Assembly: GCA_015063585.1 (NCBI GenBank)
Contig: SVTW01000017.1
Coordinates: forward strand, 1-36,085
Direction of reading: 5' to 3'
Source of the DNA: Oscillospiraceae bacterium
GTDB lineage: Bacteria > Bacillota > Clostridia > Oscillospirales > CAG-272
Length of the DNA stretch: 36,085 nucleotides
Made by a program: the position numbers and the translations under genes. The notes beneath the pieces are model-generated. The model was not told where the DNA came from and searched no databases. It worked only from the letters and a program-made list of their open reading frames with translations. Within the stretch, counting starts at the first letter, position 1. Every line of letters starts with the position of its first letter. Below are positions 22,663-30,810 of the stretch, piece by piece.

Positions 22663-25122
22663 TTATTCGCCGTAGCAGGTGGGGTCAATGTCATAGACCG
22701 TAAAGAAGGAAACCTTCTCCTCAATCTCGGCAGGCGTTACACCCTCCGCAACCGTCAAAGCGATATCTACGCCGCGCTCGCTTGTCACGCTGACGTATTG
22801 GTCTCCCATCTTGGGCTCTAGATCGGCAAAATCAAGGCGCACCTTATGCGCAAAGGTATCGCTTGCGAGGTGGAGCGTAAGGTTGGGTGCCGTGCCCGTA
22901 ACAGTGGCGGTGAGATGCGGCTTACGGTAAGCAAAGAACTTGGGACGGACAAAGAGCAAAACCGATTCGGAAAGCTGCTTTCCGGTTTCATCGAGGAGCG
23001 CAAAGCTGAGATAGCACTCTCTCTCCTTTCCTGCTATGATCGCGGCAAAGTCCATACTGCGGATATCGCGCGACGAGAGCGCGTCCTGTTCTACCGCAAA
23101 GGTTTCGCTCCAAACCGTTTGAAAATCGACGGTGCGCACCGTAAGTGCGACACTTCCGACAAACGCGCTTCTTTGCTCATTGGAAAGGTTGAATACAACC
23201 CGTGTGCCACTCTCATGCGCAGAGAGCAGGACCGGTGCATAGAACTTTCTTGCGGCGTAATGCAATGCCTTGAGTCGTCCCGCGCCGTCGAGAGATGCCC
23301 ACGAAACGGTAGGCCAACAGTCGTTGAGCTGCCAATAAAGCGAACCCATGCAACGGCCGCGATGACGGCGGAAATGCTCTACTGCCGTGCGGATCGCGTC
23401 GGCTTGCAGGATCTGCGAGCCATAGATCACACCCATGAAGCTTTGCGGATAGAGGTAGTAATCCGAAAGATATGCCATAAGCTTTCCGTTTCCGGCATTG
23501 CACTTTTGATGGCTGAGCAGAACGGGCGAGAACAGATTGCGGTCGCGCGCCTCGGTAAAGGATTCCACGGTTTTCGGCTCGGGCAGTGCTTCAAAACCAA
23601 ATTCCGAGCAGAAGCGGAAATAGCGCTTGCGGTATTCTTCATAGGGCTTCCAACCGTGCCATACGCTCCAATAGTGCGCGTCTCCTCGGTTTTCATCGCC
23701 GGGTGCGCCGTCAAAATATTGCGTTGAGGCGGGAGAGGACGGCCAATAGAAGGTATCGGGAGTCAGCTCCTCGCAAAGTTCGGGAAGCAGATTGTGATAA
23801 AGACGAACGTAATCCGCCAAAAGGACGGGGGTGTTACGCGGCGGTTTTCCTGACGCCATCGCCTCCTCAACCTCGTTGTTTCCGTTGAGCAGACCCAGGC
23901 ATGCGTGGTGACGCAGACGAAGGATATTCTCGCGGAATTCCGCCATCATATTTTCCTCACGCGAGGGCGTGAGCCAAATGCAGTTGCATGCGATCATGCA
24001 ATCCTGCCAGATGATCAATCCGTAACGGTCGCACAGGTCATAGAAATAGTCATGCGGATAAAATCCGCCGCCCCATACGCGAATGGTATTGAAATTCGCC
24101 TCCACACATTGGCGGATCAACCGCTCACTTCTTTCACAGCTCAAACGGCTGAGCAGATTATCCTCGGGAACGTAGTTTGCGCCCATGGAGAAGATCTTTT
24201 CTCCGTTGACCACGAAGCAAAATTCATTGCCGTAAGGATCCTTCTCCGTGCTGACGGTCAGAGTTCGCAAGCCAAGACGGTAGGTCTTCTCATCTAGAAC
24301 CTCCCCCTTAGCGGAAAGTAGCGTAGCGGTCATGGTATAGAGCGGTTGCTCACCGTATCCGCGCGGCCACCAAAGCAACGGTTGCTCCACACGGATCCAA
24401 GCCTCGCCGTCAACATTTGCTTCGCAGCTCCAAGACGCATCTCCGTTCGGAGAGGTTAACGTAAACTTGGTGATAAGCCCCTCGGCATCGCCCTCAAAGT
24501 CGGTTTTGCAAAGCAGGTCGACACGGCCGTCGCGATGGAACTGACGAAAGGCAGGGGTGCCGAGTCTTCCTTCGTTATACGCGATCAGAGAAACAGGCTT
24601 CCAGATTCCCATGTCAGGCAGCTCGGGGCCCCAGTCCCAGCCCATCATATACGACGCCTTGCGGATCTGCGCCACGCCGTCGATCGACTGTCCGTTACCT
24701 GCCAGATAGTGCTTTTTCTGCCATTCGCGCATATAGCGAAGCGGAGAGGAGATGCGAACGGTCAGCGTATTGTCTCCAACAAGCAGACGCTCGCGCACGT
24801 CAAATTCATACCCACGGTGCATATTTTCGGTATAGCCGAGTCTGCGCCCGTTGAGAAGAATCTCGGCGATCGTGTCGATGCCGTCAAAACGGAGCAGGAC
24901 ATGCGCGTTGGAAAGAAGCGACGCATCTACCGAGAAGTGTGTTTCAAAACTGCAGTCGCGCTCGGAAAGCGAGGTCAACTGCTTCTCGTTGGATCGGAAA
25001 AAGGGATCGTCGATCTTATGGTTTTCAAGCAAAATACTATACATGGAGCAAGGAACCGTACAAGCGATTGCTTCTTCTCCGTCCATCTGAAAAATCCACT
25101 TGGAAAGCTCTTGTTTTATCAT
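22663..25122 (-). CDS. glycoside hydrolase family 2 beta-mannosidase
   Basis: An 819-residue GH2 enzyme with no signal peptide, so it likely trims mannosides imported as small oligosaccharides. The N-terminal jelly-roll domain carries LRFDGIDTIAEILLNG and SYMMGWDWGPELPDMGIW, typical of mannosidases. The barrel has FNTIRVWGGGFYPHDYFYDLCDRYGLIIWQD, the acid/base E417 in NGNNE and the nucleophile E507 in CSEFGFEALP, 90 residues apart. GSLYWQLNDCWPTVSWAS marks the end of the barrel. ATG 25122 follows AGGAG by 6 nt and a promoter sits at 25151-25179; an upstream in-frame ATG at 25179 falls inside that promoter. It is transcribed alone. Confidence 0.92.
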   Translation of the reverse strand: MIKQELSKWIFQMDGEEAIACTVPCSMYSILLENHKIDDPFFRSNEKQLTSLSERDCSFETHFSVDASLLSNAHVLLRFDGIDTIAEILLNGRRLGYTENMHRGYEFDVRERLLVGDNTLTVRISSPLRYMREWQKKHYLAGNGQSIDGVAQIRKASYMMGWDWGPELPDMGIWKPVSLIAYNEGRLGTPAFRQFHRDGRVDLLCKTDFEGDAEGLITKFTLTSPNGDASWSCEANVDGEAWIRVEQPLLWWPRGYGEQPLYTMTATLLSAKGEVLDEKTYRLGLRTLTVSTEKDPYGNEFCFVVNGEKIFSMGANYVPEDNLLSRLSCERSERLIRQCVEANFNTIRVWGGGFYPHDYFYDLCDRYGLIIWQDCMIACNCIWLTPSREENMMAEFRENILRLRHHACLGLLNGNNEVEEAMASGKPPRNTPVLLADYVRLYHNLLPELCEELTPDTFYWPSSPASTQYFDGAPGDENRGDAHYWSVWHGWKPYEEYRKRYFRFCSEFGFEALPEPKTVESFTEARDRNLFSPVLLSHQKCNAGNGKLMAYLSDYYLYPQSFMGVIYGSQILQADAIRTAVEHFRRHRGRCMGSLYWQLNDCWPTVSWASLDGAGRLKALHYAARKFYAPVLLSAHESGTRVVFNLSNEQRSAFVGSVALTVRTVDFQTVWSETFAVEQDALSSRDIRSMDFAAIIAGKERECYLSFALLDETGKQLSESVLLFVRPKFFAYRKPHLTATVTGTAPNLTLHLASDTFAHKVRLDFADLEPKMGDQYVSVTSERGVDIALTVAEGVTPAEIEEKVSFFTVYDIDPTCYGE

Positions 25123-25150
25123 ATCGGTCTCCTTTAATTTCGTTATTCTA

Positions 25151-25179
25151 ATTATAATACAGATTCCGAAAAAAGTCAA
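25151..25179 (-). promoter_or_regulatory. promoter of the beta-mannosidase gene
   Basis: On the minus strand TTGACT (25179-25174), 17 bp, TATAAT (25156-25151). The -35 directly abuts the T run of the upstream terminator (25185-25210). Confidence 0.8.
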
Positions 25180-25184
25180 GAAAA

Positions 25185-25210
25185 ACGGGACGAAATTTCA
25201 TTCGCCCCGT
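25185..25210 (-). terminator. intrinsic terminator of the LemA gene
   Basis: On the minus strand ACGGGGCGAA pairs with TTCGTCCCGT with one mismatch, then TTTTTCTT. It lies 12 nt after the LemA stop codon. Confidence 0.8.
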
Positions 25211-25221
25211 CGGTTTTATCA

Positions 25222-25890
25222 TTAGAAAAATACGCCCTTTGCCTGTGCCTTGATCTCGGCGGACGCAATAAACGGAATACGGGTGGTATAGCCGTTTCTT
25301 GCCGCTACGATCATCTTGGTGGGCCATGCGAAGATGTCACGGTTCCATGCGTTTACGGTGTCGTTGTAGAGTTCTCTTGCAGCCGTGATCTCACGTTGGA
25401 GATACATGTTCTGCTGCATTGCATCACGGATCTCGTCGTGTGCCTGAAGATCGGGGTAATTTTCAAACGCGATGTTCACGCTCTTTGCAAGTGAATCGAG
25501 GCTTCCTGCCAGCTCAGCGCGACGGTCGTCCGCGTCTGCCGCAGAGCCGCTGCGGTATCTTGCGATGTTCTCATAGGTGGTCTTATCCAGATCGATTGCA
25601 CGGTCAAGCAAACGCGCACAGTTTTGCAAAACCACCACACGCTGCTCCAGATAGTTGTCGATCTGTGATGCGTTGCGTTGGATCTTCTGCTCAAGCTGTT
25701 GGAAATAGTTCTTTGCTTTGATCTTCATAATCGTGAAAACAATGCCGGGGATAATGCCGAGCACCCAAAGCAGGATCTCAAAGATCAGGGAGCCAACGCC
25801 TACGGTTACGGGAATTTTCTTTGCGATCACGCGTGTGTCCAAGCCCTCCTCGCGTGTGTCGTCTGTCAGTTCATCCAATAAATTTGCCAT
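25222..25890 (-). CDS. lemA: LemA family protein
   Basis: A 222-residue protein with one membrane segment at about 27-56 (PVTVGVGSLIFEILLWVLGI onward), a charged N-terminal tail and a long helical domain. The family hallmarks are FENYPDLQAHDEI (142-154) and ITAARELYNDTVNAWNRDI followed by FAWPTKMIVAARNGY. LemA proteins are membrane-anchored and of unclear function, often paired with a second membrane protein. Here the partner is the 574-residue two-TM protein 59 nt upstream, probably in the same transcript. An AGGAGG site lies 9 nt before ATG 25890. The tail before the membrane segment is longer than in classical LemA. Confidence 0.88.
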   Translation of the reverse strand: MANLLDELTDDTREEGLDTRVIAKKIPVTVGVGSLIFEILLWVLGIIPGIVFTIMKIKAKNYFQQLEQKIQRNASQIDNYLEQRVVVLQNCARLLDRAIDLDKTTYENIARYRSGSAADADDRRAELAGSLDSLAKSVNIAFENYPDLQAHDEIRDAMQQNMYLQREITAARELYNDTVNAWNRDIFAWPTKMIVAARNGYTTRIPFIASAEIKAQAKGVFF

Positions 25891-25949
25891 TTGATGTACC
25901 CTCCTGTAAAATATTTATTTTTGGTTTGGCAAAACAAAATAAAGGATGC

Positions 25950-27674
25950 TCAATCGAGCAGATAAGCCAGCAAGCCGTGCAGACGTGCCGCTTTTTGGGA
26001 TTCTCTGTCGATGGGCTGCTGTGCCGATGCGTCGGTGATCTCGATTTCGGTATCCCGACGGATCGGGAGATATTCCACCCACGGCACGGGAACGCTGTGC
26101 ATTCTGCCGTCACCGCCCATCATGGGAACAAAATCAACACGGTCGTATGCCGCGAAGGAATGCGCCGTGACCGTTACGCAGTCCACTCCACCGCGTTTTT
26201 CCCAAAACGCGGTTTTGAGAATCGATTCGGTCGCGCTTCCGTGCGGGGCAAAATTGCGGTGTCCCAGCTTGTTGGCAAGCGCCTCATGCTCATATCGCGT
26301 ATAGTTCCTCGCGTCAGCATAGGGCTCGCGCAAAGAATAGCAGGGCTCCTCCATGTATGCGGGAACCGACATCAGCGGTGCGAAATCGAAATAGAAGGAC
26401 TTGAAAAACGCTTCGTTAAAGCCTTTGAAATTTTGCTCGGCAAGGTCCACGCTGTGCGAGATGTAATGGTGCGGTGAGGTGTTCATATGCCAGGTTTGCG
26501 CATGCTCACTCACGATATGATTGAGACGCCCCTGTTTATAGAACGAAAAATCATCACCAAAGCCACTCGTATTACGCAAAAGATCAACCGTATTGTTTTG
26601 CGCCAACGGTGTGAACATCACGCGGAACTGTACCTCATTATCGCGATCAAGCGCGCCAAAAAGGACGTCAAACTCCGTATTGGTCATCTCACGGAAATCA
26701 CCGCCCTCAACAGTGGATTGCTCCGCGCGCTCCAAAAGATCCTTCTCCCCCGAACGAATCTTTCGCTCAAGCTCGCGTTCGCTCAGACGCTCGGTGTGTG
26801 CAGCCTTGCGGCTGAAGTGCAGATCGGGTGCCGCCTGACAACCATAGACCAACGCGGTATGCGTGCTGTATTCAGGCTTTGGTTTTGTCACCGAGGCGGT
26901 AAGAACCTGCGAGCGGTGCCGTGTATGGCGGTTTCCTTTGCTGTCGCGGTAGGTTTCGGTCCAATGGATCGTCAGGGATCCGTGATAGGTGTGCAGACCC
27001 ATGCGTTGACTGCGATGGCGGTAGAACAAAAATGGATTTTCGCAAAAATGCCCCGATACCGTATCCAGCACCGAATCCTGCTCGCCCATACGGTCAACAA
27101 AATCGCAATGGTCAACAAATGCGCGCTCGGCACGTTCGGTAAAACGCGGCTCAAAATCGAATTCGGGAATCGTCCGTTCAATCAAACGAAAGGTGTCCCC
27201 TTCGTCAAAAAGCGCGTTCAGCGGTGCCATCTGCGCCATTGCTTCCTCATAAAGCGCGTTGGCGCGCTCATTGTGCTTTTGCAACAGGACGTTTGAATCC
27301 TTGATCACGGGGTTGATCTTTTTCAGAATCAAAAGCAAGCCTCCCGCAAAGATCGCCCCGCCCACAAAAACAAGCAGGAGCGCCGCGCCGACGTCAGCGG
27401 AGAAGGAACATGCCCCAAACAGCAGGAGTATGCCTCCAAGCACACAAGCAATGATCAGAAGGACTCGAAAAACTTTATATTTCGAAATTCTTTTTTGAAT
27501 CCGCTCGATCGTTGCACGTTCGGCGTCGTATTTTTTCACGGTTGCGCGGTTCTGTTCCACATCAACTCTTGACTGTCGGAGCAGATCTTGGAAATAATCC
27601 GCGGTATTCTGCGCATGTTGGGCGCGAAAATGGGAATCGTAGCCCTTTAACGGTTCCAGCAAGTGTTCGTTCAT
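25950..27674 (-). CDS. two-transmembrane protein paired with LemA, function unknown
   Basis: A 574-residue protein of no function I recognise. It starts with a helical, probably coiled-coil region (25-67), has two membrane segments (about 68-90 and 94-117) and then a second helical stretch (121-150). The large C-terminal part (150-574) is soluble and mixed, with many aromatic and histidine residues, including RDSKGNRHTRHRSQVLTASV. Similar large two-TM proteins next to lemA genes occur in Firmicutes and Mollicutes; a DUF3137-type assignment is possible but unverified. It has its own promoter (27708-27736) and an upstream GGAGG site. A role in envelope organisation with LemA is only inferred from pairing. 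Confidence 0.75.
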   Translation of the reverse strand: MNEHLLEPLKGYDSHFRAQHAQNTADYFQDLLRQSRVDVEQNRATVKKYDAERATIERIQKRISKYKVFRVLLIIACVLGGILLLFGACSFSADVGAALLLVFVGGAIFAGGLLLILKKINPVIKDSNVLLQKHNERANALYEEAMAQMAPLNALFDEGDTFRLIERTIPEFDFEPRFTERAERAFVDHCDFVDRMGEQDSVLDTVSGHFCENPFLFYRHRSQRMGLHTYHGSLTIHWTETYRDSKGNRHTRHRSQVLTASVTKPKPEYSTHTALVYGCQAAPDLHFSRKAAHTERLSERELERKIRSGEKDLLERAEQSTVEGGDFREMTNTEFDVLFGALDRDNEVQFRVMFTPLAQNNTVDLLRNTSGFGDDFSFYKQGRLNHIVSEHAQTWHMNTSPHHYISHSVDLAEQNFKGFNEAFFKSFYFDFAPLMSVPAYMEEPCYSLREPYADARNYTRYEHEALANKLGHRNFAPHGSATESILKTAFWEKRGGVDCVTVTAHSFAAYDRVDFVPMMGGDGRMHSVPVPWVEYLPIRRDTEIEITDASAQQPIDRESQKAARLHGLLAYLLD

Positions 27675-27707
27675 ACGAATCCTCCCCTCCCATCTTATCT
27701 TATCTTC

Positions 27708-27736
27708 ATTATATCAAACACCTATATAAAAGTCAA
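27708..27736 (-). promoter_or_regulatory. promoter of the LemA-partner operon
   Basis: On the minus strand TTGACT (27736-27731), 17 bp, TATAAT (27713-27708). It should drive the 574-residue protein and LemA. Confidence 0.8.
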
Positions 27737-27776
27737 CAAAATTCTGCAAAAAACAAACTGCCAAAGTCAGGTTTTT

Positions 27777-27822
27777 AAAAAATCCGTGTCAAATACAGGT
27801 GTATATTTGACACGGATTTTTT
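27777..27822 (-). terminator. intrinsic terminator of the PHP gene, perfect 19-bp stem
   Basis: A 19-base arm (27777-27795) is exactly complementary to 27804-27822, with a loop of 8 nt. The arms end in A6 and T6, so it could act in either direction, but only the minus-strand PHP gene reads into it. Confidence 0.88.
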
Positions 27823-27836
27823 ATTGGGTGGCAAGC

Positions 27837-29258
27837 TCAAAGCTGTCTTGAAATAACCCCCGTATGCAGGTGGCTGCCCTTTGTTTCGGGGCCTTCAAGA
27901 TGGCGTGCGCGCCACTTCTCCTCAAACGCGAGCATAGACGCGGTGGGCTCTGCAGGCTTCATTGCGCCAAAGAAACGGGCACGGAACTTCTCCGCCTGCT
28001 CTGCCTGCGCCTCAATCAACGCGGCATCGGCATCGCCCATGCAGAAGGCACGCATCGTAACACCCTCACCCTCCATGATGCGCTGCATCTGCGGGAAGAA
28101 ATAGCGAAGCAAGAACTGCGAATAGCCAACCAAACGCATGCTGCCATAGCAACGGTACTTGCGATCATACTCATAGCCCTCGCCCTCAACCGCGACGCTG
28201 TTACCCGCGCGGACGGCGTTGATAATCGCGTCGTTTTCATTTTCCGACGCAAAGCAGATCGTGAAATGATCGGGGAAATCGCGGGAGCGCTCCAAGCCGT
28301 GCACGTCGCTCGATCCCACCACGGAGATCTTAAGACCTTCCACACGCAGATCCGCCCACATAGCAACCGAACGGTTCACACCGTCCTGTCCCATACCGCC
28401 AACCAGCTCGTAAACGTCAAACATACCACTCTTGAGAAGCAGGAACGCAAATTCATCATATACGTTATAGATACGCGATCCGCCCGGACGCCAGAAGGGA
28501 TGCGCGAACACGGCAAGTCCTCCAGCCTCATGAATGCGGTCACATGCCCACATTGCTTTTGCATAACGGCGGCGCAGGTGCGCGGGAACGCACGCGGGCA
28601 CACGAGGCTCATATTCCTCAGTAACGCAACGCTCAAAGCCTTCCTCATCGTTGATGTATTGCTCGGTCACACTCTTCTTTCCGCCAACGTGCACGATGTG
28701 AACCATGCTTCCGGGGGTATGGACCTCCTCACCGAACACGCGGGTAAAGCCGGTCTTTACGCCTTCGTACGCCTCGTCGATCTCGCCGCCCGGGTAGTAG
28801 CGGTTGTGGTCGGTGAGCGCAAAGAAATCGTATCCCTGCTCACGGTAATGTCCTGCAAGCGCGGCGGGGTCCTGCCGTCCGTCGGAACGGTAGCTGTGCG
28901 AGTGGAAGTCACCCTTGAGGGGCTTGAGCGCGTAAAGGTCGGAATAGAGCGAATAGACCGCAAATTCCTGCACAAGCTTCTCCCCCTGTTCAAGAATCAA
29001 GGTGTATTCCTGCTCGCCCTTGAAGGTATAAGAAAAGTGCAAAACGCCTCCGTGCGCAACGGCAGTCAGGACAACACGGCGCGTTTTGGAATCCTGGTAC
29101 TCGGTCTCGTCTGAATTGACGGGAATGATCGAGATACGGTATTCGGTATCTTCAAAGAGAAAAAAAGCACGTTCGGTAGGCGCAATCGTCATTTCGGTTG
29201 CTTGATCTGCCGGAACAACACTCGGCCAGATCATATAATTTCTGGGTGTGGGACGCAT
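27837..29258 (-). CDS. PHP domain metal-dependent phosphoesterase
   Basis: A 473-residue protein. Residues 1 to about 112 look like a beta-rich accessory domain. A PHP domain follows, with metal-binding motifs GDFHSHS (H119, H121), FALTDHN (D150, H151), GEEVHT, VFAHPFW and SSDVHG. PHP domains hydrolyse phosphate esters, but the substrate of this branch is unknown. About 130 C-terminal residues are variable and helical. ATG 29258 follows AGGAG by 7 nt. Promoter at 29305-29332, terminator at 27777-27822, so it is transcribed alone. Its neighbours include a sialidase-fold protein and a mannosidase, so a role in sugar metabolism is possible but not shown. Confidence 0.82.
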   Translation of the reverse strand: MRPTPRNYMIWPSVVPADQATEMTIAPTERAFFLFEDTEYRISIIPVNSDETEYQDSKTRRVVLTAVAHGGVLHFSYTFKGEQEYTLILEQGEKLVQEFAVYSLYSDLYALKPLKGDFHSHSYRSDGRQDPAALAGHYREQGYDFFALTDHNRYYPGGEIDEAYEGVKTGFTRVFGEEVHTPGSMVHIVHVGGKKSVTEQYINDEEGFERCVTEEYEPRVPACVPAHLRRRYAKAMWACDRIHEAGGLAVFAHPFWRPGGSRIYNVYDEFAFLLLKSGMFDVYELVGGMGQDGVNRSVAMWADLRVEGLKISVVGSSDVHGLERSRDFPDHFTICFASENENDAIINAVRAGNSVAVEGEGYEYDRKYRCYGSMRLVGYSQFLLRYFFPQMQRIMEGEGVTMRAFCMGDADAALIEAQAEQAEKFRARFFGAMKPAEPTASMLAFEEKWRARHLEGPETKGSHLHTGVISRQL

Positions 29259-29304
29259 GTGCAAACTCCTATCTTTTTCCGTTTTGTTCAAACGTTTTTT
29301 CTAT

Positions 29305-29332
29305 ATTATACCACTTTTTTTAAATTTGTAAA
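29305..29332 (-). promoter_or_regulatory. promoter of the PHP gene
   Basis: On the minus strand TTTACA (29332-29327), 16 bp, TATAAT (29310-29305). Confidence 0.7.
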
Positions 29333-29361
29333 TACCAAAACGGCAATTTCCATCAAAAAAA

Positions 29362-29393
29362 GAGGAGAGCCGCCTATAAGCGATCCTCCCCTC
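29362..29393 (-). terminator. intrinsic terminator of the sialidase-fold gene
   Basis: On the minus strand GAGGGGAG pairs with CTCTCCTC (one mismatch) and TTTTTTT follows. It lies about 20 nt past the stop codon of the gene at 29412. Confidence 0.78.
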
Positions 29394-29411
29394 AAAAATC
29401 AAGACCGAGAT

Positions 29412-30590
29412 TCAGTCCTCCAGCTCAGAGAACAGCACCTTTACCATTTTTGTGCTGTTGAGCGTATAGGAGGAGCCGTTGCTGTGATAGTATGCCACCA
29501 AAAAGCCGTCCTTTACCTCGATGATAGAGGGATAGCAGTAACTGTCGCGATAATCGTCCTCCAGCAGATATGCGCTTTTTGCAAAATAGGCAAGCGCGCC
29601 GCCAACGGGAGGCTTTCCGGTCGTATCAAAGGACCGCCCGTCATCGGTGCTGACCGCGCAAACAAAGGGGGTGCGTTTGGTATTTCCGCGCTTGGAAGAG
29701 TCGGTGCGCAGGCAGTTGTAAGCCAGCGGATTGAATACCGCAACGGTGTATTTCCCCACCTTTTTCACGCGCATCGGCGCATCGGGAGAGGTAAAGCAGA
29801 AATTGGGGACAATGGGCGTCCACGTTGCGCCCCCGTCACGCGAATAGGACTGATACTGATGTCCGTATGCGGTACGGCAATACATCCAAAGGTCACCGTT
29901 CTCATGCACGTAAACACCGGGTTCGCCAAGTCCCACGCTATCAACGAAAGGGGAAAAGAAACGGTGCGCAAGGGTGTTCCACGTTCTGCCGCAGTCATCG
30001 GAATAGGCAATTAGCACGCTTCCGCCATCACGCATTTTATTGAGCTCAAGGCTGTTTTCATTCTTGCCGGCAATGCTGAAAGAGGCCCCGTGATGAGACA
30101 GCGGAAGCAAAATTCTACCGTCCTTCTGAATCGCGGCACCGTCGTTGATCGCGCAATAATATCCGTCCTCTACGCCGCACACAATCGGCTCGCTCCAGCT
30201 CTTTCCCTCATCGGCAGAGTAAATAAACATCGGCATGCAAACAATGCCGTTTTCGGTGGTCTCATTCGGGTCGCCGTATCGGCGCTCCTTGCGAAGATAG
30301 ACCATGCCCAATTCCCCGCTTTTCATACGGAAAAGGCTGGGGGACATAATATTTTCGGCTTTTTCGTCCTTGACGAGATAAACAGCGGGCTCGGACCAGC
30401 TCTCGCCCTCATCGGCGGAATAGCAGGCGGTCAGTCGTGCCACAGCATGATCTACCCATGCGTCCCCGCAATATTCGGTATACAGATGCATTAGGCGCCC
30501 GTCCTTCAAACGGACAAAAGTCCCCTCCCCGTTGCGAGGATTCCCCTCCCCCGTTTGCAAAAACAGAACCTCTTTTCCAATTTTTTTCAT
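29412..30590 (-). CDS. sialidase-fold (BNR repeat) glycoside hydrolase-like protein
   Basis: A 392-residue six-bladed beta-propeller protein. It carries Asp-box repeats SADEGESW (58-65), SADEGKSW (125-132), SDDCGRTW, SRDGGATW and STDDGRSF, the mark of the sialidase superfamily. There is no signal peptide or membrane anchor, so it acts inside the cell. Relatives are annotated as exo-alpha-sialidases, but many such cytoplasmic proteins have other activities. The N-terminal GEGTFVRLKDGRLMHLYT resembles other bacterial members. ATG 30590 has a GGAGG site 10 nt upstream. Promoter at 30631-30658 and terminator at 29362-29393 indicate a single-gene unit. Confidence 0.83.
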   Translation of the reverse strand: MKKIGKEVLFLQTGEGNPRNGEGTFVRLKDGRLMHLYTEYCGDAWVDHAVARLTACYSADEGESWSEPAVYLVKDEKAENIMSPSLFRMKSGELGMVYLRKERRYGDPNETTENGIVCMPMFIYSADEGKSWSEPIVCGVEDGYYCAINDGAAIQKDGRILLPLSHHGASFSIAGKNENSLELNKMRDGGSVLIAYSDDCGRTWNTLAHRFFSPFVDSVGLGEPGVYVHENGDLWMYCRTAYGHQYQSYSRDGGATWTPIVPNFCFTSPDAPMRVKKVGKYTVAVFNPLAYNCLRTDSSKRGNTKRTPFVCAVSTDDGRSFDTTGKPPVGGALAYFAKSAYLLEDDYRDSYCYPSIIEVKDGFLVAYYHSNGSSYTLNSTKMVKVLFSELED

Positions 30591-30630
30591 GCGATGCAGT
30601 CCTCCGATTTATCTCTGGATTGTTAAGGTT

Positions 30631-30658
30631 ATTATACTATATTTTTGCAAAAAGTCAA
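30631..30658 (-). promoter_or_regulatory. promoter of the sialidase-fold gene
   Basis: On the minus strand TTGACT (30658-30653), 16 bp, TATAAT (30636-30631). Confidence 0.8.
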
Positions 30659-30676
30659 CCCTTTTGCGAGACATCT

Positions 30677-30712
30677 CTGAAAAAACAGTGTCCTTTTATG
30701 AAAGTTTTTCAG
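30677..30712. promoter_or_regulatory. inverted repeat upstream of the sigma factor promoter
   Basis: CTGAAAAAAC (30677-30686) faces GTTTTTCAG (30704-30712), immediately upstream of the -35 box at 30717. A protein-binding site is possible; there is no further evidence. Confidence 0.3.
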
Positions 30713-30716
30713 GGAG

Positions 30717-30745
30717 TGGACGCGCGCAAAAAAATATGGTATAAT
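30717..30745 (+). promoter_or_regulatory. promoter of the sigma factor gene
   Basis: TGGACG (30717-30722), 17 bp, TATAAT (30740-30745). Four of six -35 bases match and the -10 is perfect. The predicted leader is about 60 nt. Confidence 0.65.
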
Positions 30746-30810
30746 GATATTGAAATACCTGTCAGGATTTTGGATCTTGCCACACTATATGGGTGAAAGG
30801 AGGCGAGAAA

